A DNA stretch of 49,686 nt from Phoronis australis. Lineage: Eukaryota; Phoronida; Phoronidae. The DNA is taken from assembly GCA_002633005.1 (NCBI GenBank), contig NMRA01000060.1, positions 113,740 to 163,425 of the forward strand, written 5' to 3'. Made by a program: the position numbers and the translations under genes. Each line of letters starts with the position of its first letter. Positions within the stretch are counted from its first letter, which is position 1. The notes under the pieces are model-generated. The model did no database searches, had not been told where the DNA came from, and saw only the letters and a program-made list of their open reading frames with translations. This document shows, piece by piece, positions 1 through 13,096 of the stretch.

Positions 1-399
1 GGCAAGTTTTCGCCCTGGGATTTCAGCACATTATTTAACATCAGAATTTGATAGCAATGCACCACAGTTTTGTAGAAAGTCTGTCATAGGTTACACATGC
101 GTCACAGCGGAGACCGGGTTTTAACCGCCGTAGGCTACAAAAAGAGTCCCTTTGGGCGCTAATTATTAGGGCAAATACGGTAGCCCTAATAGATGGTGAC
201 ATCAGTGCACGAAACGATGATTTTTATTTAAACTATTAGCAAGTTTGTGGTGACTGGCGCCAACTGCCGGGTGACTGAACTTCGGGCGAGTAGATTTTCT
301 GGCTCCGGCACTCGCCCAGCTGGCGAGCAGGATTTTTCAAAACTAAAAGCCAAATCCCTGACTTCCACACTTTTCCAAAAAAGGGAAAACTACGCAGGA

Positions 400-627
400 A
401 TGGCTGAGGAGGTTAAAAGTCTAGTTGCCGTGCGTATTGGTATGTTTTTGGAGATCGATTCAACATCAGACAACTTGATTTTTGGTAACGTTGATAAGTC
501 TTTTGACCACACCACCTTGCAGGACGATGCCATGTTTGTCAAGGCGCCTCGTTTTCGATCAACACCACAGCAGCGCCCCGCGTTCGTGAAATATGTGAAT
601 AGCATCGCTTTTGAGAGTGATCCCTAG
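400..627 (+). other. Short unassigned ORF, coding strand uncertain
   Basis: From ATG at 400 the plus strand reads 75 codons (MAEEVKSLVAVRIG...NSIAFESDP) to TAG. The minus strand over 390-605 is also open (…MASSCKVVWSKDLSTLPKIK…). The minus reading has a W-x-K-D-L-x-x-L-P pattern that faintly recalls N termini of transposon-derived proteins in invertebrates. No domain can be named and no splice partners were found; it may be a single exon or noise. Confidence 0.15.
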
Positions 628-3600
628 CATTAGCCTACGGCGTTTTCCCGTTGCTCCCAGCTTGTTCGATTCTATAGCCGACTCATACACGTACAAGCAC
701 ATTCTAACGAATCAAAACTAGTATAGGGGTGTTTGTGTATTTGCGCTATATTTACGCACCATATAAAGAGTAAAGGAATTTCGCTTTCAATTGGATATAT
801 TTTTCACGTCGGCTGGCTTAATTCCGATACTGATATTCAACATGTTGCACAGGGTCACGGACCGCTCAGTCACTACAACTTAGTTTAATGAGAAGATGTG
901 AGTAGAGTACCGTATAACAGCATGCCAACAAATATACTTACATAACACAAAGACAATTAACCAACAAACCACCTTCATTCTATATGTCTTGACGTCCTCA
1001 TGGCAAACTGATTTCGAGCCTTCCGCAGTTGGCTTGGTTTGCTCTTCCTGTCCCTTGAAACTGTTGACTCGAATATAAACGAAACAAAATTTCCTTGTCG
1101 AGGAGTCGGGTTAACTAAAACAATTTGGGCAGCCATTAGGCAAACCAGGTCAGTCGGCCAAATTTGTGGCACGTTAGCGATGAGGACTGTTTCATGGAGA
1201 GCAACCATGCTTCTTTCTGTTCTATCCTCATGTTACCCAGACAGAGAAAATGTTTATTGTTTACTTTTTGTAGGCCTATTATTTATCATTTTTTCATTTC
1301 AATTCTCAAGCAGCCCCTGTTTTTCCGTAGCTGTAGCGTAATGAAAACTGTTTTCAGAGCACATGAGTGATTGATACATGTAGGTTTAAGCCGGGATATT
1401 TTAGGCACTTAGCAAAAATAAAAGCAGTTCTAAAAATGATGTCATAAATAAACTGCTAGTCTCCTATGAATCACACATACGTGTCTAGCAAATTAAATCA
1501 CAATTCCTTCCGCTGAATGTGAGCTTTAACAGTTTCGAACAATATTTTTGGTGACTCTTCCACTTATTTTCAAACATACATTACTCTTTTTAAATACAAA
1601 ACATTTGATTTTTTATTTGTTTAATTTAAAAACATACAATGCAATGTTGTGCAAAACAAGCGTGACGCAAATTTTGGCTTATGTCGAGCAATGCGTGTAT
1701 CGTTCGAATCGTGTATAGTTTCACTTACAGTTGCTCAATCTTAGATGTTGTGTGTTCGTCTGGTGAACTCAAATACCGTTGTGAGATTTTGCAAAACTCT
1801 CAGTTCCGCTCAAGAACCAAACATAGTAGCCCACATTTACAGACGCTTACTTTAGTTCGTGTTTTGAATGTTTTGTTATTTTATAATTCATCATTGCCTA
1901 TTAAGTTGCTATTTGTTTATCTCTATATATCATGTTTGTATTACCAGTTAATTTTATCGGTGTACACTGTAGGACTACTGTGGTCGTGATTGATTGTTAG
2001 TCTGATAAACCATATAACAAACCAATGAATGTAGCATGAATTTACTCGGTGTTGCAGTTTTGTCTGTGTATTGGTAGTGGGCAAAGCCATCTGGTGACAT
2101 CATGTGCGTAAAACTCACCGAGAACGGCACACTAGCTGATTGTAAGTCCATTATCGTTTGTCTTTTGAGATCTGGATTGGCTGATGATTATAAAAAACCG
2201 AAACAGCTAACTGTTTTGCACCCAAACAAACCAGACCCAACATGCCTCGGCGTTATGAAAATCAGCAGGTGGTCACTTGCGATCTGCCAAAATTCTGAAA
2301 AGCAGTTATGAGTTCCAGCACAGCCAAAATGTCTCTGATTCCCTAAATATGACCTACAATTCATTATGTCGTGGTGTGTCCAATACAAAACTAACATATA
2401 ATCGCTGTGTCACGTTGATAGAATATTCTTAAGAGGTGAATTCTAGACAATTGAGAATTTGGGTCAAGTTGACGTCCTTGTAGTTACAACCATTTTAATA
2501 ACTGTCGACAAACCAGCCAAAATTTGATAATGTGTCTCAATACATGGTTTGCATTCAAGACGGGTTTCGTTGGATAGGTTCATGCATGGCCGTAGAAAAC
2601 TGACTATCTCAAAAGTGGCTGAACAGATTCAATTAAAACTTTTAGATAATATGCTTTGTGCAATGTTCACTAAAATTCGGCGATATTGTCTTTAAAAATG
2701 TTCTACGTTTGCGCAAGGGGTTATATGTTTTTTGTTAAAAAACTTCAAAGTTGTATAAAAAGAAAATCAACCAATAATGTAGAAAAGTGTAACATTGTTG
2801 TAAAGATTTTGCCGTGAACATTGGCATTATGCTAAATTTGGTCAACCGTTTTCGTTGCTATGAGTGTACGTTATTACTGGAAAAGCATGGTTACGCTAGC
2901 CTATTAATGACTCAGATTAACATGATGTCAAAAATATTTTGATGAATTTTTCTTTCATAAAGTATGTACTTTTGCTGAATTACAGCACGTAGTTTGAGAG
3001 ATATATTTATTAATGTACAGACTGGTCAGTGAAGTCCTACTGTACATAACCTGAAAGTATAGACTAGAACACGTCATCCGCCGGTCGCAATGACCCAGGT
3101 CTGAACGGACAAAAAATAACTTGAACTTAATGCGTCCAGGGATTTTGGCTTAACAACACCCACATATTCATTTGGAAGCCGAACACATAAGGCTTACGAC
3201 CGAAAAGCGTAAATTTGGGATAGTGGTTGGGATAGATTGGCTTCTTGAAGTAATTACATATAACTTTGGTCGTGGTGCTTTTGAAATTCGATAATAGAAT
3301 ATGTAATAATTCGCTGAAATCGAGACCGGTGACTTCATCAGTTACACAGTCTAAAAATGCGGGTCTACAGTACAAGCGCACCGTAGGCAACAGACGTGAG
3401 GTGATGAATACTATTGACTTTCTTGAAAGGGTGAGATGCTCATTATCTTCTAACACAAATAAACTGCTTAACAAACATCTTAAGAAAAGCTCTGAAGCCT
3501 CAGTGCGCGTTATAAAATAGTGCACGTGATACTGGCAGTGCCGTGTTGTATTAAGGTTAATCTACGTCAGTACGTAACTTACTGTTGTTTAGATATACAT

Positions 3601-4721
3601 GTACAAATGTATATCGTTTCGTAATCATTCGTTGTGTTTCAAGCCTGTAGTATGTGTGAAGGCAAAAAGAAACAGGCTTTGTGGTGTGCCGACCGAAACC
3701 TGATATTTCCTTACTTTCTGAAAAAAGAAACACGACCTTGGTTTCGTTTAGTCAATTTTGTTAGTCAGTAATGAGATTAACACAACGCAGCTAATTAGCG
3801 CTCGAACCACTTAAATATCATGGGCGCAGAGGAAGGAATAAGTATTCTCGTATCATTCTTTATTAAATAAATTAGGAAAGCATTTATCTATGTTTTTACT
3901 TTAATCTGTTTGCATGGCACTTGTTCAACCATCCGGTCAATAACTTAGCTCACAAACACATGGAACATTTCAAAAATATGTGAAACGTATTCATTATGTT
4001 GTGGTACAATTGAGCAACACAGTAGCTTTCTCGTTATTAGATAAAGCCTGTAATATTGACATGTTGTGCTTTCCTCACTACCATGAGCCTGGGTCACCCT
4101 TTATATCAACTGACGCCTGACGCGAGATCAGGCGTTCCGCAAGTCTTAAAGAGGCCTGGAACGGGAAAAAACATGTTCAATTGCATTATTCTCTGCCACT
4201 AAAACAGAATTCATTTTGATCATCGGGTATTTTTACTGCTTGTTCGTAGAAATGTTAAATTTCAGTTGATGTCAAAGCATCATTCCGTTTTCAGTTTCAA
4301 ATTTAAAAAAGCGATCTGTCAAATGCTCGCCACTTTGTTTATTTTCTCCTATAAGAAAATGAAACACGTCTCTTTAGTTGGTATGCAAGAAATAGACAAT
4401 TTCCTGGTGTGAAAAATGTAACCGACTACCTTTTATGTAAACAAAACGATCGCGACTTCAAACAGCAGCCTGTCCGACTAAAAGGCAATTGATGTAAGTC
4501 CTAACTGTTCAAAATTAGATATTAAACGTACATTAAATCAGTTTTTGGCCGCAATAAGATTAAAAACCGTCCACTGATTCTCTGAATAACATGCAGAGCT
4601 CAGTGACCCTGCAACTATGGTGATGACCAGCTGCTGACTATATTCTATGTATCTCTCACTCTATGGATGTTACCTGAGCTGTATGTTGCAACTTGTTGTC
4701 CTAAATTGTTGTAAATATGAT

Positions 4722-4750
4722 CCTGATGATGTCTAATGAAAAGACGAAAC
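4722..4750 (+). other. CCTGATGATG...GAAAC motif (Penelope 3'-end or hammerhead-like)
   Basis: A 29-nt motif in which CTGATGA is followed by GTCT (4731-4734), a 7-nt loop, AGAC (4742-4745) and GAAAC. This has the order of the conserved half of a hammerhead ribozyme (CUGANGA, stem II, GAAA). The same 29-nt spacing recurs at 36274-36302. A full ribozyme with stems I and III is not demonstrated. Confidence 0.4.
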
Positions 4751-5699
4751 GTTGAATTGAACATGAATTTTTTTATTTGTGCGGCGATCGTATAAACGTA
4801 TGTGTTTCGTAGTATTCAAATAAATTCTAAATTGTACTTTATATTAGTTTTATGAAATTGTTTGTCTAATCCCGTGCTGTCGACTTCAGATCCGGAGTGT
4901 TATCCCACATGGCCATAATAATCTGTGGTTGATATCCATCTTGTCGGTCAGCTTTTGTCGAACTACTATGAGCGCATGCGCATATTTATAGTAAGTAGAA
5001 GGAGAGCAGGAACTATTTGGTGACAAAAGAATTTTTCCTTAAGGCGTATTTCAAAAATCGTGAATTTTGTGATTTTTCTGGAAAATTCCCTCACAGCGGA
5101 AAGTGAATAACTCTGTAGTAAACTTTGCGAAATTGTACTCTTGTCAGGAATTATTTAAAAGATATTTTGACGAGCTGTCTTGTTCCATATACCCTTAACA
5201 ACATTAAAAACAAATGGAACGTCGTAATCAGCAAAACTTATCTCAAGGAAAATTTTCTGCCGAAATTATCAATTATTTAAAGTATGTGAATGTCCATTAA
5301 TTTTTACGCCCATTTGGTTCTCATGCACCGTTGTGTTCAATGACATTATGTCCGATTGTACTTGCTGTATTCGTAAAAAGCTGGGTAATGACGACCTTTA
5401 CGTGGATGGCAAAAGGAGGGGCATCTTTGTTGGCTGAGTAAGAATGAGTAAAATGTAATACTGCTTTTATATGAAAACCTTAAAAAAGGTTTTGGCTCGG
5501 CAGGTTTGTTCTTTCGTTAGAATAAAGAGAACTCATTTCACAAACGGCCGGGGAGTCTGACAAACGATTTGTCACTAAGTCCACATTTAAAGGGACATTA
5601 TTATTTTAACGGCCGAAAAAAACGCGTTTTGTGGTTATTATAGAGTGGGACATTAGATTCCACTGGAGCTACTATGCTGTAAATCACTTACAGCTGTAG

Positions 5700-5770
5700 T
5701 AAGTCCGACTTAGCTCGTCAGAAGATTGTTCGTCTGTGAACAGGAAGGTTCACGGTTTGGATCCACAAAT
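5700..5770 (+). mobile_element. Possible tRNA-like SINE head
   Basis: CGACTTAGCTCGTCAGAAG resembles an A box and GTTCACGGTTTGGATCCAC a B box at tRNA spacing. No clean acceptor stem is present. It is intergenic. Confidence 0.38.
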
Positions 5771-8332
5771 ATGCTGATTTAAACAAATCACTCTTTCTCA
5801 GGGATGTTGTTACTTTAATTTGGAATTACTAACGGTTTCTTCTTTCGTTCAATTGATTTAGTATGATTAAATAAGGAAATACCGGACAACTTGATATCTG
5901 ACATATTTTCATCAGCATTACGAGTATGGCCATCGTGGGTCAGAGTACTGAGCAGTGTAGTTTTTAATAAAAAGGAAAACAAAAATCTGTAGCAATAACA
6001 TTTTAAAAATATGTCTCGTAAACTGGTGGGGTTTGACTTCCAGCGAATGTCTGGCAGATAACAGAATGAACTGGCGATTGTGACGATGTAATCAACGAAT
6101 TCTGTTGTTTTAATAATACATGTAACTTTGTGTGGGAAGGTCCCTAAGGGGAACCCGGCCACAATATTTCAGACGGACAAATGTCGGCAATAGTCTATTA
6201 AAAATGGCGTATGGGACACTGCGAAAGCCCTGGTATCCACAAACACTGCATAGTTGACAACATTTGAAGATGAAAAATTGATATCTGCAAAAGGATGTCG
6301 AAGCGCAAGGTATAAGTGTTGTAGTACTCAAATACGCAACGGCGGGGTATGGGACGGAAAATTAGGGAATGGTCTATCTGTGTTGTCAGTGGCAATAAAA
6401 ATAAAGGTTTTTGGCAAAATGCGGTGTGTGAATATTACAGTTTTGAAAAAATGAATCTGAGAGATTGAATTGAAGCTGTAATTTTTGTAAGAGTTGGTCA
6501 CCTTTGTGCTTTTCTACAAAGCTTCCATGGTTTCTGAATATTACTGTAATTTTCCTTGGCAAATAAAATCATATTCTTTTGGGGTGAAAAAAAACGTTTT
6601 AAGACTTCTTCTTTTGTTTAAGTGGCATATTACTTATTTTATTTTTTAACAGTTTAGCAGTGGGAACCGATGACTCATCATCACCACTTAGCTGTAACAG
6701 GAAGTACTTTGAAGAGGGCGGGCCAAGGCAATATAAATAAAGTAGTTTGATATATTTTGCAATGTGGTCATAAGTACCCTGTCCCTCGTGATATGCATCA
6801 GCTACTTGAACGTTTCTATTACAGAACTGTGATGGTAGTTACAAACAGTTGACGCGCCCCCATTTCGTTCTGATGAGCTGTTGAACACTCGAGACTTCAA
6901 CCAATCTTTGCTTCACCCGAGATCCAGTTTTCCATCAATAATACTGTAGTCCCATTAGTATGGACACTTCAGGCTCAGTCATGCATCTCACAAGGAAAGT
7001 TAATTGTGATTACAGAAACTGTAGATTTTTTATTCAACATTTTAAATTGTTCACTGGTCTTTCTAGTTCGTGAAACTTTCAGGAAATAAGAAATATAATG
7101 TTAAGAGGCAGTCCATATCAATACCAATAGAATTTCAAAATTCAGTACATATGCCAAAATTCAAAACAACTTCATTTTTTACACATGGACAGATATCCCA
7201 TCAAAATTCTTAATGCTGCACTTTGTGCACTCAATGACCTCCACTGTCCCCACTGGAGACCTCAATTGGTCATATATGTCGTCTCCAAAATTGTGTGTTT
7301 TCAGCAATAAAAATAATCTATAAAATGGATTAAAGTTGTACTTTGGTGGCTGGAATAACCAATGTATACTGTAAATAATTTGGCATTTACTTGAATTCGA
7401 CGATAGGTTAAATAATCCACAGACGAATATTCCTAGATAAGTTTAGTGGCCGTTTTTGTGACCGTCTTACCGCTATATTACACCTTGTAGCTTTACGTAA
7501 CTTTTAAACATACAGTTAAAGCTTGAAGAACGAAGGTCATTTCTGTTCGTTAAGAGAGTTTCATTAAAAAAGCGATCACAAAAGCTTTTTGGCTTTAGTT
7601 TTTTATACCAAAGACATTTCAGAACATCTAGATGCTGTAAAGCACCGCATAAATCAAGGCCAGTGACAGAGTACGTGAGTCCGTACTAGCCATATTAGGT
7701 AAATTTGTGACTGAGCAGGACCTGTCAGGAGTCAAATTATATGCGATGTTCACCGAAGAGAATTTTCACCCAAGCAGAAAATGTCTGTACCCTGAACACC
7801 CAAGATCTTCCAGAAGAAAATCTGAACGAGGTAGTGACTTCAGCATTTCACAGTGGATATTGAATCAGTTTGAATAAGCTCAATATTGGTACCACCAAGT
7901 GAACGTTCGACTTAAAGGGCCACAAGGTGAATTGTCTCTATTGGAGTTAAATGACCCAACTTGCTTTCCTAATGCTCGGCATATACTTGTATAATATACT
8001 TTATCTTAGTAAATCTTAGTGGTTGAGGTGAAACGACAGTAGCCAGTCCAGTGGCGTAGCAAGCACCTCTTTGCACTCCCGGTTGACACCTCAAGTGGTG
8101 CCCCCTCCCCCCTCCCCGGTTTGTAGCTGTGTAACCCAGCATTTAACAGACGCCTGATGCCCGCCCTGGACGACACCTGTTTAGCACACCCCCCGCCCCT
8201 TATATGATTTAGACAAAGCACTCATGTCAGTCACAATTTATGTACATAACTTTTTGTAATAAGCAATAATCATCAGCGTAGTTTTGGCATTTGACAGAAT
8301 GGTGATTAGTAAAGCTGGCTGCTTTTTCTCTA

Positions 8333-8896
8333 AAGGGTCCCCTGTTGGTAGTTCTGGTAACTGAGAACAGGTAAATAGGACGAAATGCAGTTCGCGCAAT
8401 GTTCCATACCCAAAAACTACAGGAGAGGCAAGATTTTTTATTTTGGATAATGAAGATATTAGGAATGACTAAACTAATTATTTCCAGGTCATTTTTAAAA
8501 AGGTACAACAGACTGCCAAAGTTAGCCGAAAATGGCTTCAGTGAAAACCTGCAAAATAGCCGGTTTTTGCCACCCAAAATCAAAACTTACAAATTTGAAA
8601 ATGAATTTCATAGTTATGTCATTAAATTATTCAATCATAGTTCTTTAAAACCGCATCACACATTTGTTATCAGCTAGCTATCGTGTTTAGTGAAGTGTAT
8701 TCAAACATGTCTACATGTACTTCGGCGCCTAATTTTGTTGCAGAATGGAGGTAGGCCTACATGCCATGAAACGAGAAATGACGGATGAAAATTCTTACGA
8801 AGAAAATTTTTCTACATTTCGCCAAACCCAACCCATTTGCTAAGTCTCAAAAAATCTGTGATTTTGGGTATAGGCTCTACCTGTTGGTTTATATGC
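8333..8896 (+). repeat. Dispersed repeat family 2, copy 1
   Basis: Matches the reverse complement of 49105-49684. Shared runs include AGAGGCAAGATTTTTTATTT, GCCGAAAATGGCTTCAGTGA, CCTAATTTTGTTGCAGAATG (C/T change) and GATTTTGGGTATAGGCTCTA (G/A change). Short ORFs in both copies are similar only because the DNA is. It is intergenic, left of the gene. Confidence 0.82.
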
Positions 8897-9384
8897 GGAG
8901 TCACTTTTGATATCTCTCACACCAGCTTCCAGATTAATGCAGGCAGCCGTATTTTGGACATGTTTAACTGCAACTTGGTTGTTTTTTTCCAGCCTCATAT
9001 AGGTACAGTATATCTGAGGATAAGGAAATTGTTTTCAACTTGATATGTCCATGCTCCCTGGATGGCGGTAGGTATCACCATGCAGCTGTGGTCGTCAAAA
9101 TGGTGTACATGTACCTGTGGCAGTTGCTGAGAAGTGTCCACAACAGTGAACAGATATGTAAGAAGCAACCTGCCATCTGTATTTTGCTCATGCCTCTGAG
9201 TATTTCTTATAAAAACCAGTTTTGGAAATATCCTAGGGGCCTGTTTCATGAAAATTGAGTGAAGACAGATACTTTGTCTTCAAATCTACATATATTCTGG
9301 AGAATAAATTGGTCATTGGTCTCTAGAGGCATTGCAATAGAAGATAATCACCTACATGTACTTAGAGATGATTCCGGTTCGATG

Positions 9385-10020
9385 CAGACGTTTTAGCCTG
9401 GTCCGTCAGGCCTTTTTCGACGAGTGACGGGTTTTCCGCCTTTAGCTGATTAATATGTTAGAATACATGGGAGGTAAGTGTAGACCTCGGTCCCGGTTCG
9501 AGAGAGGGCGCTGCGTGCTGAAGTTTATGGACTCTTTTAACTTGCGAGCATACCAAATCTGTTCTTTAGCGAACATCTTATACGATTCCACGAAGATGGA
9601 AAGTCCAGTCGTCAATGTGTGTTCCCTCACAGCTATGGGTCTGTCTAATGTCGAGTGTTCTTTGAATCTGGTTAGAAACGGTCTTTTGGTTTCTTTATAA
9701 TGTAGATTTCGTGTATGAAGAAATTCCATGGGTTCTGTAAGTGTGCTGTAGACGTATGGGGTATGGGATGGCGACAGAGGGACCATCGAGTTTTTCTCAT
9801 TAGGTTTGAGACTTGGAAGTTCTGTGAACATTCATTCCTGATATTTATTAGCGAGCAAAGCATTTTAACGTGGTCAACTTCTTCAACATAGTGTCGGAAA
9901 TCAGTGATATAGCATTCAGCTCTATACAGGAGGGTACGGGCAACAGAATGTTTTTGTTTCAAAGGGTGATTTGATGAAAACGGAAGATATTGGTGCGTGG
10001 AAACCGACACACAGGATATT
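9385..10020 (-). mobile_element. Truncated Penelope-like retroelement: RT end and GIY-YIG endonuclease remnant
   Basis: Two overlapping minus-strand frames carry the C-terminal part of a Penelope-like element. The frame at 9672-10010 has HQYLPFSSNHPLKQKHSVAR and TLLYRAECYITD, the conserved segment after the reverse transcriptase. The frame at 9442-9831 has KETKRPFLTRFKEHS, AVREHTLTTG, ARKLKESINFSTQRPLSNRD and LPPMYSNIL, the GIY-YIG endonuclease tail with the R-x-x-E/K-H and L-N-R-D blocks. At least one frameshift separates them and the 5' part is missing, as in 5'-truncated copies. Just past the stop (9390-9435) the minus strand reads a CCTGACGG...AAAACGTC motif like that at PLE 3' ends. It lies outside the RPTP gene, downstream of its 3' end. 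Confidence 0.82.
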
Positions 10021-12205
10021 CTTACTGTATAGCAATTTTATTCAATTATTTTGATATTGCATGCTCGTTTACCAGTTTGGCCTAATCGCCGGCTGCCTTG
10101 TTATTCAGTAGTTGGCGCAGGAGTGTAAATAGTTTGCCTTATGCAAGTGTATGAAATTATCTTTTCATGCGTCCAGCACTTTTGATTTGTACCATTTATT
10201 CCGATAAAACAGTCGGAGACCGCATGTTTTCCCCTTTTACCAGTGCTGGTTCCTGCCCGCACCGGGTTATAGATGCAGGTCCGTGTCCGGCAAAATAATT
10301 TCTGTCAAAATTTGTTTGCCACATTTTGTAAGCAATTTCAATACAAATTGTCACTACTTTGGTTTTATTAAAGTTCAGGTTTGCTGCCGATGATTTTATC
10401 AATGTTTGCAGTCTGGTGACAGTCCTCTAGCCCACAGTTGGCAATCATAACTAGCCTGGGTTCCTGAACGAATTATACTTCCGGTTTGCGATTAGTTCAA
10501 AATGGCTCTTTGTTCTTCGGATCGGAATCACGAGTAGCAGGTTTATTTAAACTTTCCTCAAGTACAAATTGTGCATTTATTATGGGATAGCTACTGCTTG
10601 GTTACTAATTACTTAATAAGGTTTTAAAACCTGTGCTTCTAGGACTTTAAGTATTGGGTAACTTAAATGACTGTAGATAACGGTTACAGAAAAAGCGACA
10701 GAATATTTCAGGCACAACCTTGATTTGGCAGACAACGGCGACAATTGACGATTGGCATAATATAACACAAGGATTTTGTTGTTTTATAGATGTAGCTTTG
10801 CATGGTCAAAGCCATGTTATTTAGTTTTTAGAGACTTGCTATGCGGCAACGGAGGTACCATCCTGTTTTTAATTTTTTGCGGTGAATTTAGCTATCTAAA
10901 AGTGTTAAGAACAGTTGTGCGGATACGTTTTGAAGAAAATTTTGTCATACATGTAAACTACGAATTGTTTTCACAGGCTTATGAATTTTGACGATCTAAC
11001 TTTCTTTTTTACGGTCTGATATTGTTAACAAGGGCCTTTTGTCAAAAATAAATGTTTACTTATGATTCATACCATTCTGAAATTGTCTCTATTTTGTTTC
11101 CACCAAAAATAAGCTGATTAATACCACGGAAAGAAGTGATCAAGTTCGTTATTTCTTCAGGGTCACGGCGTGCCCTGAAATTTAGTAGGCTCGATAAGGA
11201 AAAATAACAATGTGTCAGGACTTTGAGAGCCCCGACGACACCTTAACTGTGTAAGGAACAAAAACAAGGACAATTTTATTGCGGAGAGATGCCTATATTA
11301 AAACTTGACGGAAAGCACGGGTTAAATGGTGTTTCCGTTTTTTCTAAATTATTCTTCGTCTTATACAGCATAAGCACCCATGTATTTTAGTCTCGACGAA
11401 CGTCAAATGTGTTTCGAGGTGTTTAGAAAGATTGTTAAATCTCTAGCAGAGCAGATATCGTTTTTTTTGTTTGAACTAAGTTTCTATTGCAATTTAATTT
11501 CAAAATCTTCCAATAGTTTTATTTAAGTCACCAATACACAAATTTGACCATAAAGCCATCATCATTATGTAATTGGTTCTGATATTTGGCAAATATACAT
11601 TATTAAGTCGAAATTCCAACCTCATGTCAAATTAAATGAAGTTATAATCAATTTAAATAAAATCCCTGTTAAAGTTTGGATTTGAAGCTCATTTTTATAA
11701 GATTTCAATTATTTATTTCGTAGAAATACTAAAACAATAGCCGAGAAGTAAACTTGAGCGTATTAGACCATTAGCCGCAGGGTCACAAGAGGTCTAGAAA
11801 ACCACTTCTGTGACCACTTTATGGGGACAACTTAATTCTGGTATTATTGATGACATAAATCACTGTGTTTTATGAATCAAAAAAGTTCCCGCTTTAATCT
11901 TGCACATTTTTGTGAAATTTGATGTTAAAAGTGTGCCAAATCAGCAAATTCTACATTAAAAAGGTAGAAAAGAAGAAAATTAGTAGTCCATAAAGGATGA
12001 TACTGCAAATAATATTCCTACAGGCTGTATTAAGTCATAATGAGCACATACTATGTTACATCTTTAATTAAAATGTAGAATTATGGAAGAAATATGAATT
12101 TATGGGTGCCACCTGTTGGCGAAATATATAGAGTTATCATGCATAGTGTTTATGCTGTGTTTACTGTTGGTAAAGCTATAATTATCAAACTGACTATGTC
12201 TCACT
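10021..12205. other. Intergenic, no feature recognised
   Basis: AT-rich sequence between the Penelope remnant and the 3' end of the RPTP gene. No ORF over about 70 codons, no tRNA-like or tandem structure seen. Confidence 0.5.
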
Positions 12206-13021
12206 TTTATTTTGTCACACATTTACTTAACTGAAATACAGAACAACAATTGCTACAAGTCCAAAGCATGCAATTTGTCAAAAAATGGAGACAGAAAGTA
12301 TAGAATAACAACAAATGCAATCGGATGAAGTACAAATTAACAAGATAAAAAGCCATTACTAGAGACCTAAATATGAAAATTCTAAAATATTTCACAAATC
12401 ACCAGGCTCACTGGGCCAGTTGCTAGCCCGGTTTCTGTCTCTTGAGAAGATGTCTTTCCAAGTTCCTCCGGCTGGGATGCAAGTCCGTCACACCCTTACT
12501 CATCATCTGGCTCCATGTCATCACTCACTTTGACATTCTTACAGTTTTGGCAGTTGCACACTTGAGTGCATTTTATTCCAAGAACAAATGTTTGTTTTAC
12601 AAATGTTCTTTTTCCATTTGCTACTAACATCTACATTCATTTCAATGACACAGCAACGGATTCGCTTTTGAACAAGTCTGTGTTGATTTTGTGTACACTC
12701 TGTCCTTTGTGTCTCTACGCTATTGTTAGCCTTGAGGTCTGTTTCATGAAAAAATACATAATGCTGATACTACGTCAGAAAGTACTCTGTTAACGCTAAA
12801 CACGCCAAGTATTTCAGAAAATATCGATAGCTCATTGTGGAAAAATAAACTAAATGTTGCTGCAAACATATACAACGATTAGGAGCATTTAGAACTCTGC
12901 ATTTCTTGTTTTCGTGAACACCTAAATATCCTAATACAAGTGCCGCCTTCAATTGTACATGTGCAAACTTATACATGTACATATTTGCATGGTGTCCGCA
13001 ACATGCTGCCACACTGACAAA
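12206..13021 (-). other. Probable 3' UTR with candidate poly(A) signals
   Basis: Downstream of the RPTP stop, AATAAA occurs on the minus strand at 12572-12577 and again at 12206-12211. Either could end the transcript. No other coding signal is visible here. The extent of the UTR is an inference. Confidence 0.35.
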
Positions 13022-13096
13022 TTACTGAAAATTGGCATATGTCTCAAAAGTTTCCATGAACTGTTTCGCCAATCGATACAGAGCTGTATACTGCTC
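13022..13096 (-). CDS. RPTP terminal exon e28 with stop
   Basis: 75 nt, phase 0, acceptor ttttcag. It encodes [20 protein letters not shown] and ANFQ, then TAA. The EQY...Y-x-x-A pattern is the end of D2. There is only a short tail after the domain, with no added C-terminal module. Confidence 0.95.
   Translation of the reverse strand, partial: EQYTALYRLAKQFMETFETYANFQ

Larger units (their letters stand above)
628..8332. other. Left flank without a supported gene
   Basis: AT-rich DNA with only short ORFs, the longest being 3127-3525 on the minus strand and a plus-strand one at 3266-3520; neither shows a domain or splice support. Apart from the tRNA-like stretch at 5700 and the hammerhead-like motif at 4722 I see nothing I can name. 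Confidence 0.5.

Noticed and set aside
3127-3525. 132-codon minus-strand ORF and an overlapping plus-strand ORF
   Set aside because: The two overlap on opposite strands, neither shows a motif, and no flanking exons were found.
5815-6162. 115-codon minus-strand ORF
   Set aside because: No motif, low-complexity ending, no splice context.
8399-8677. 92-codon ORF similar to a minus-strand ORF at 49228-49512
   Set aside because: The protein similarity follows from the repeat DNA; frames are not conserved over the whole element and no domain is seen.
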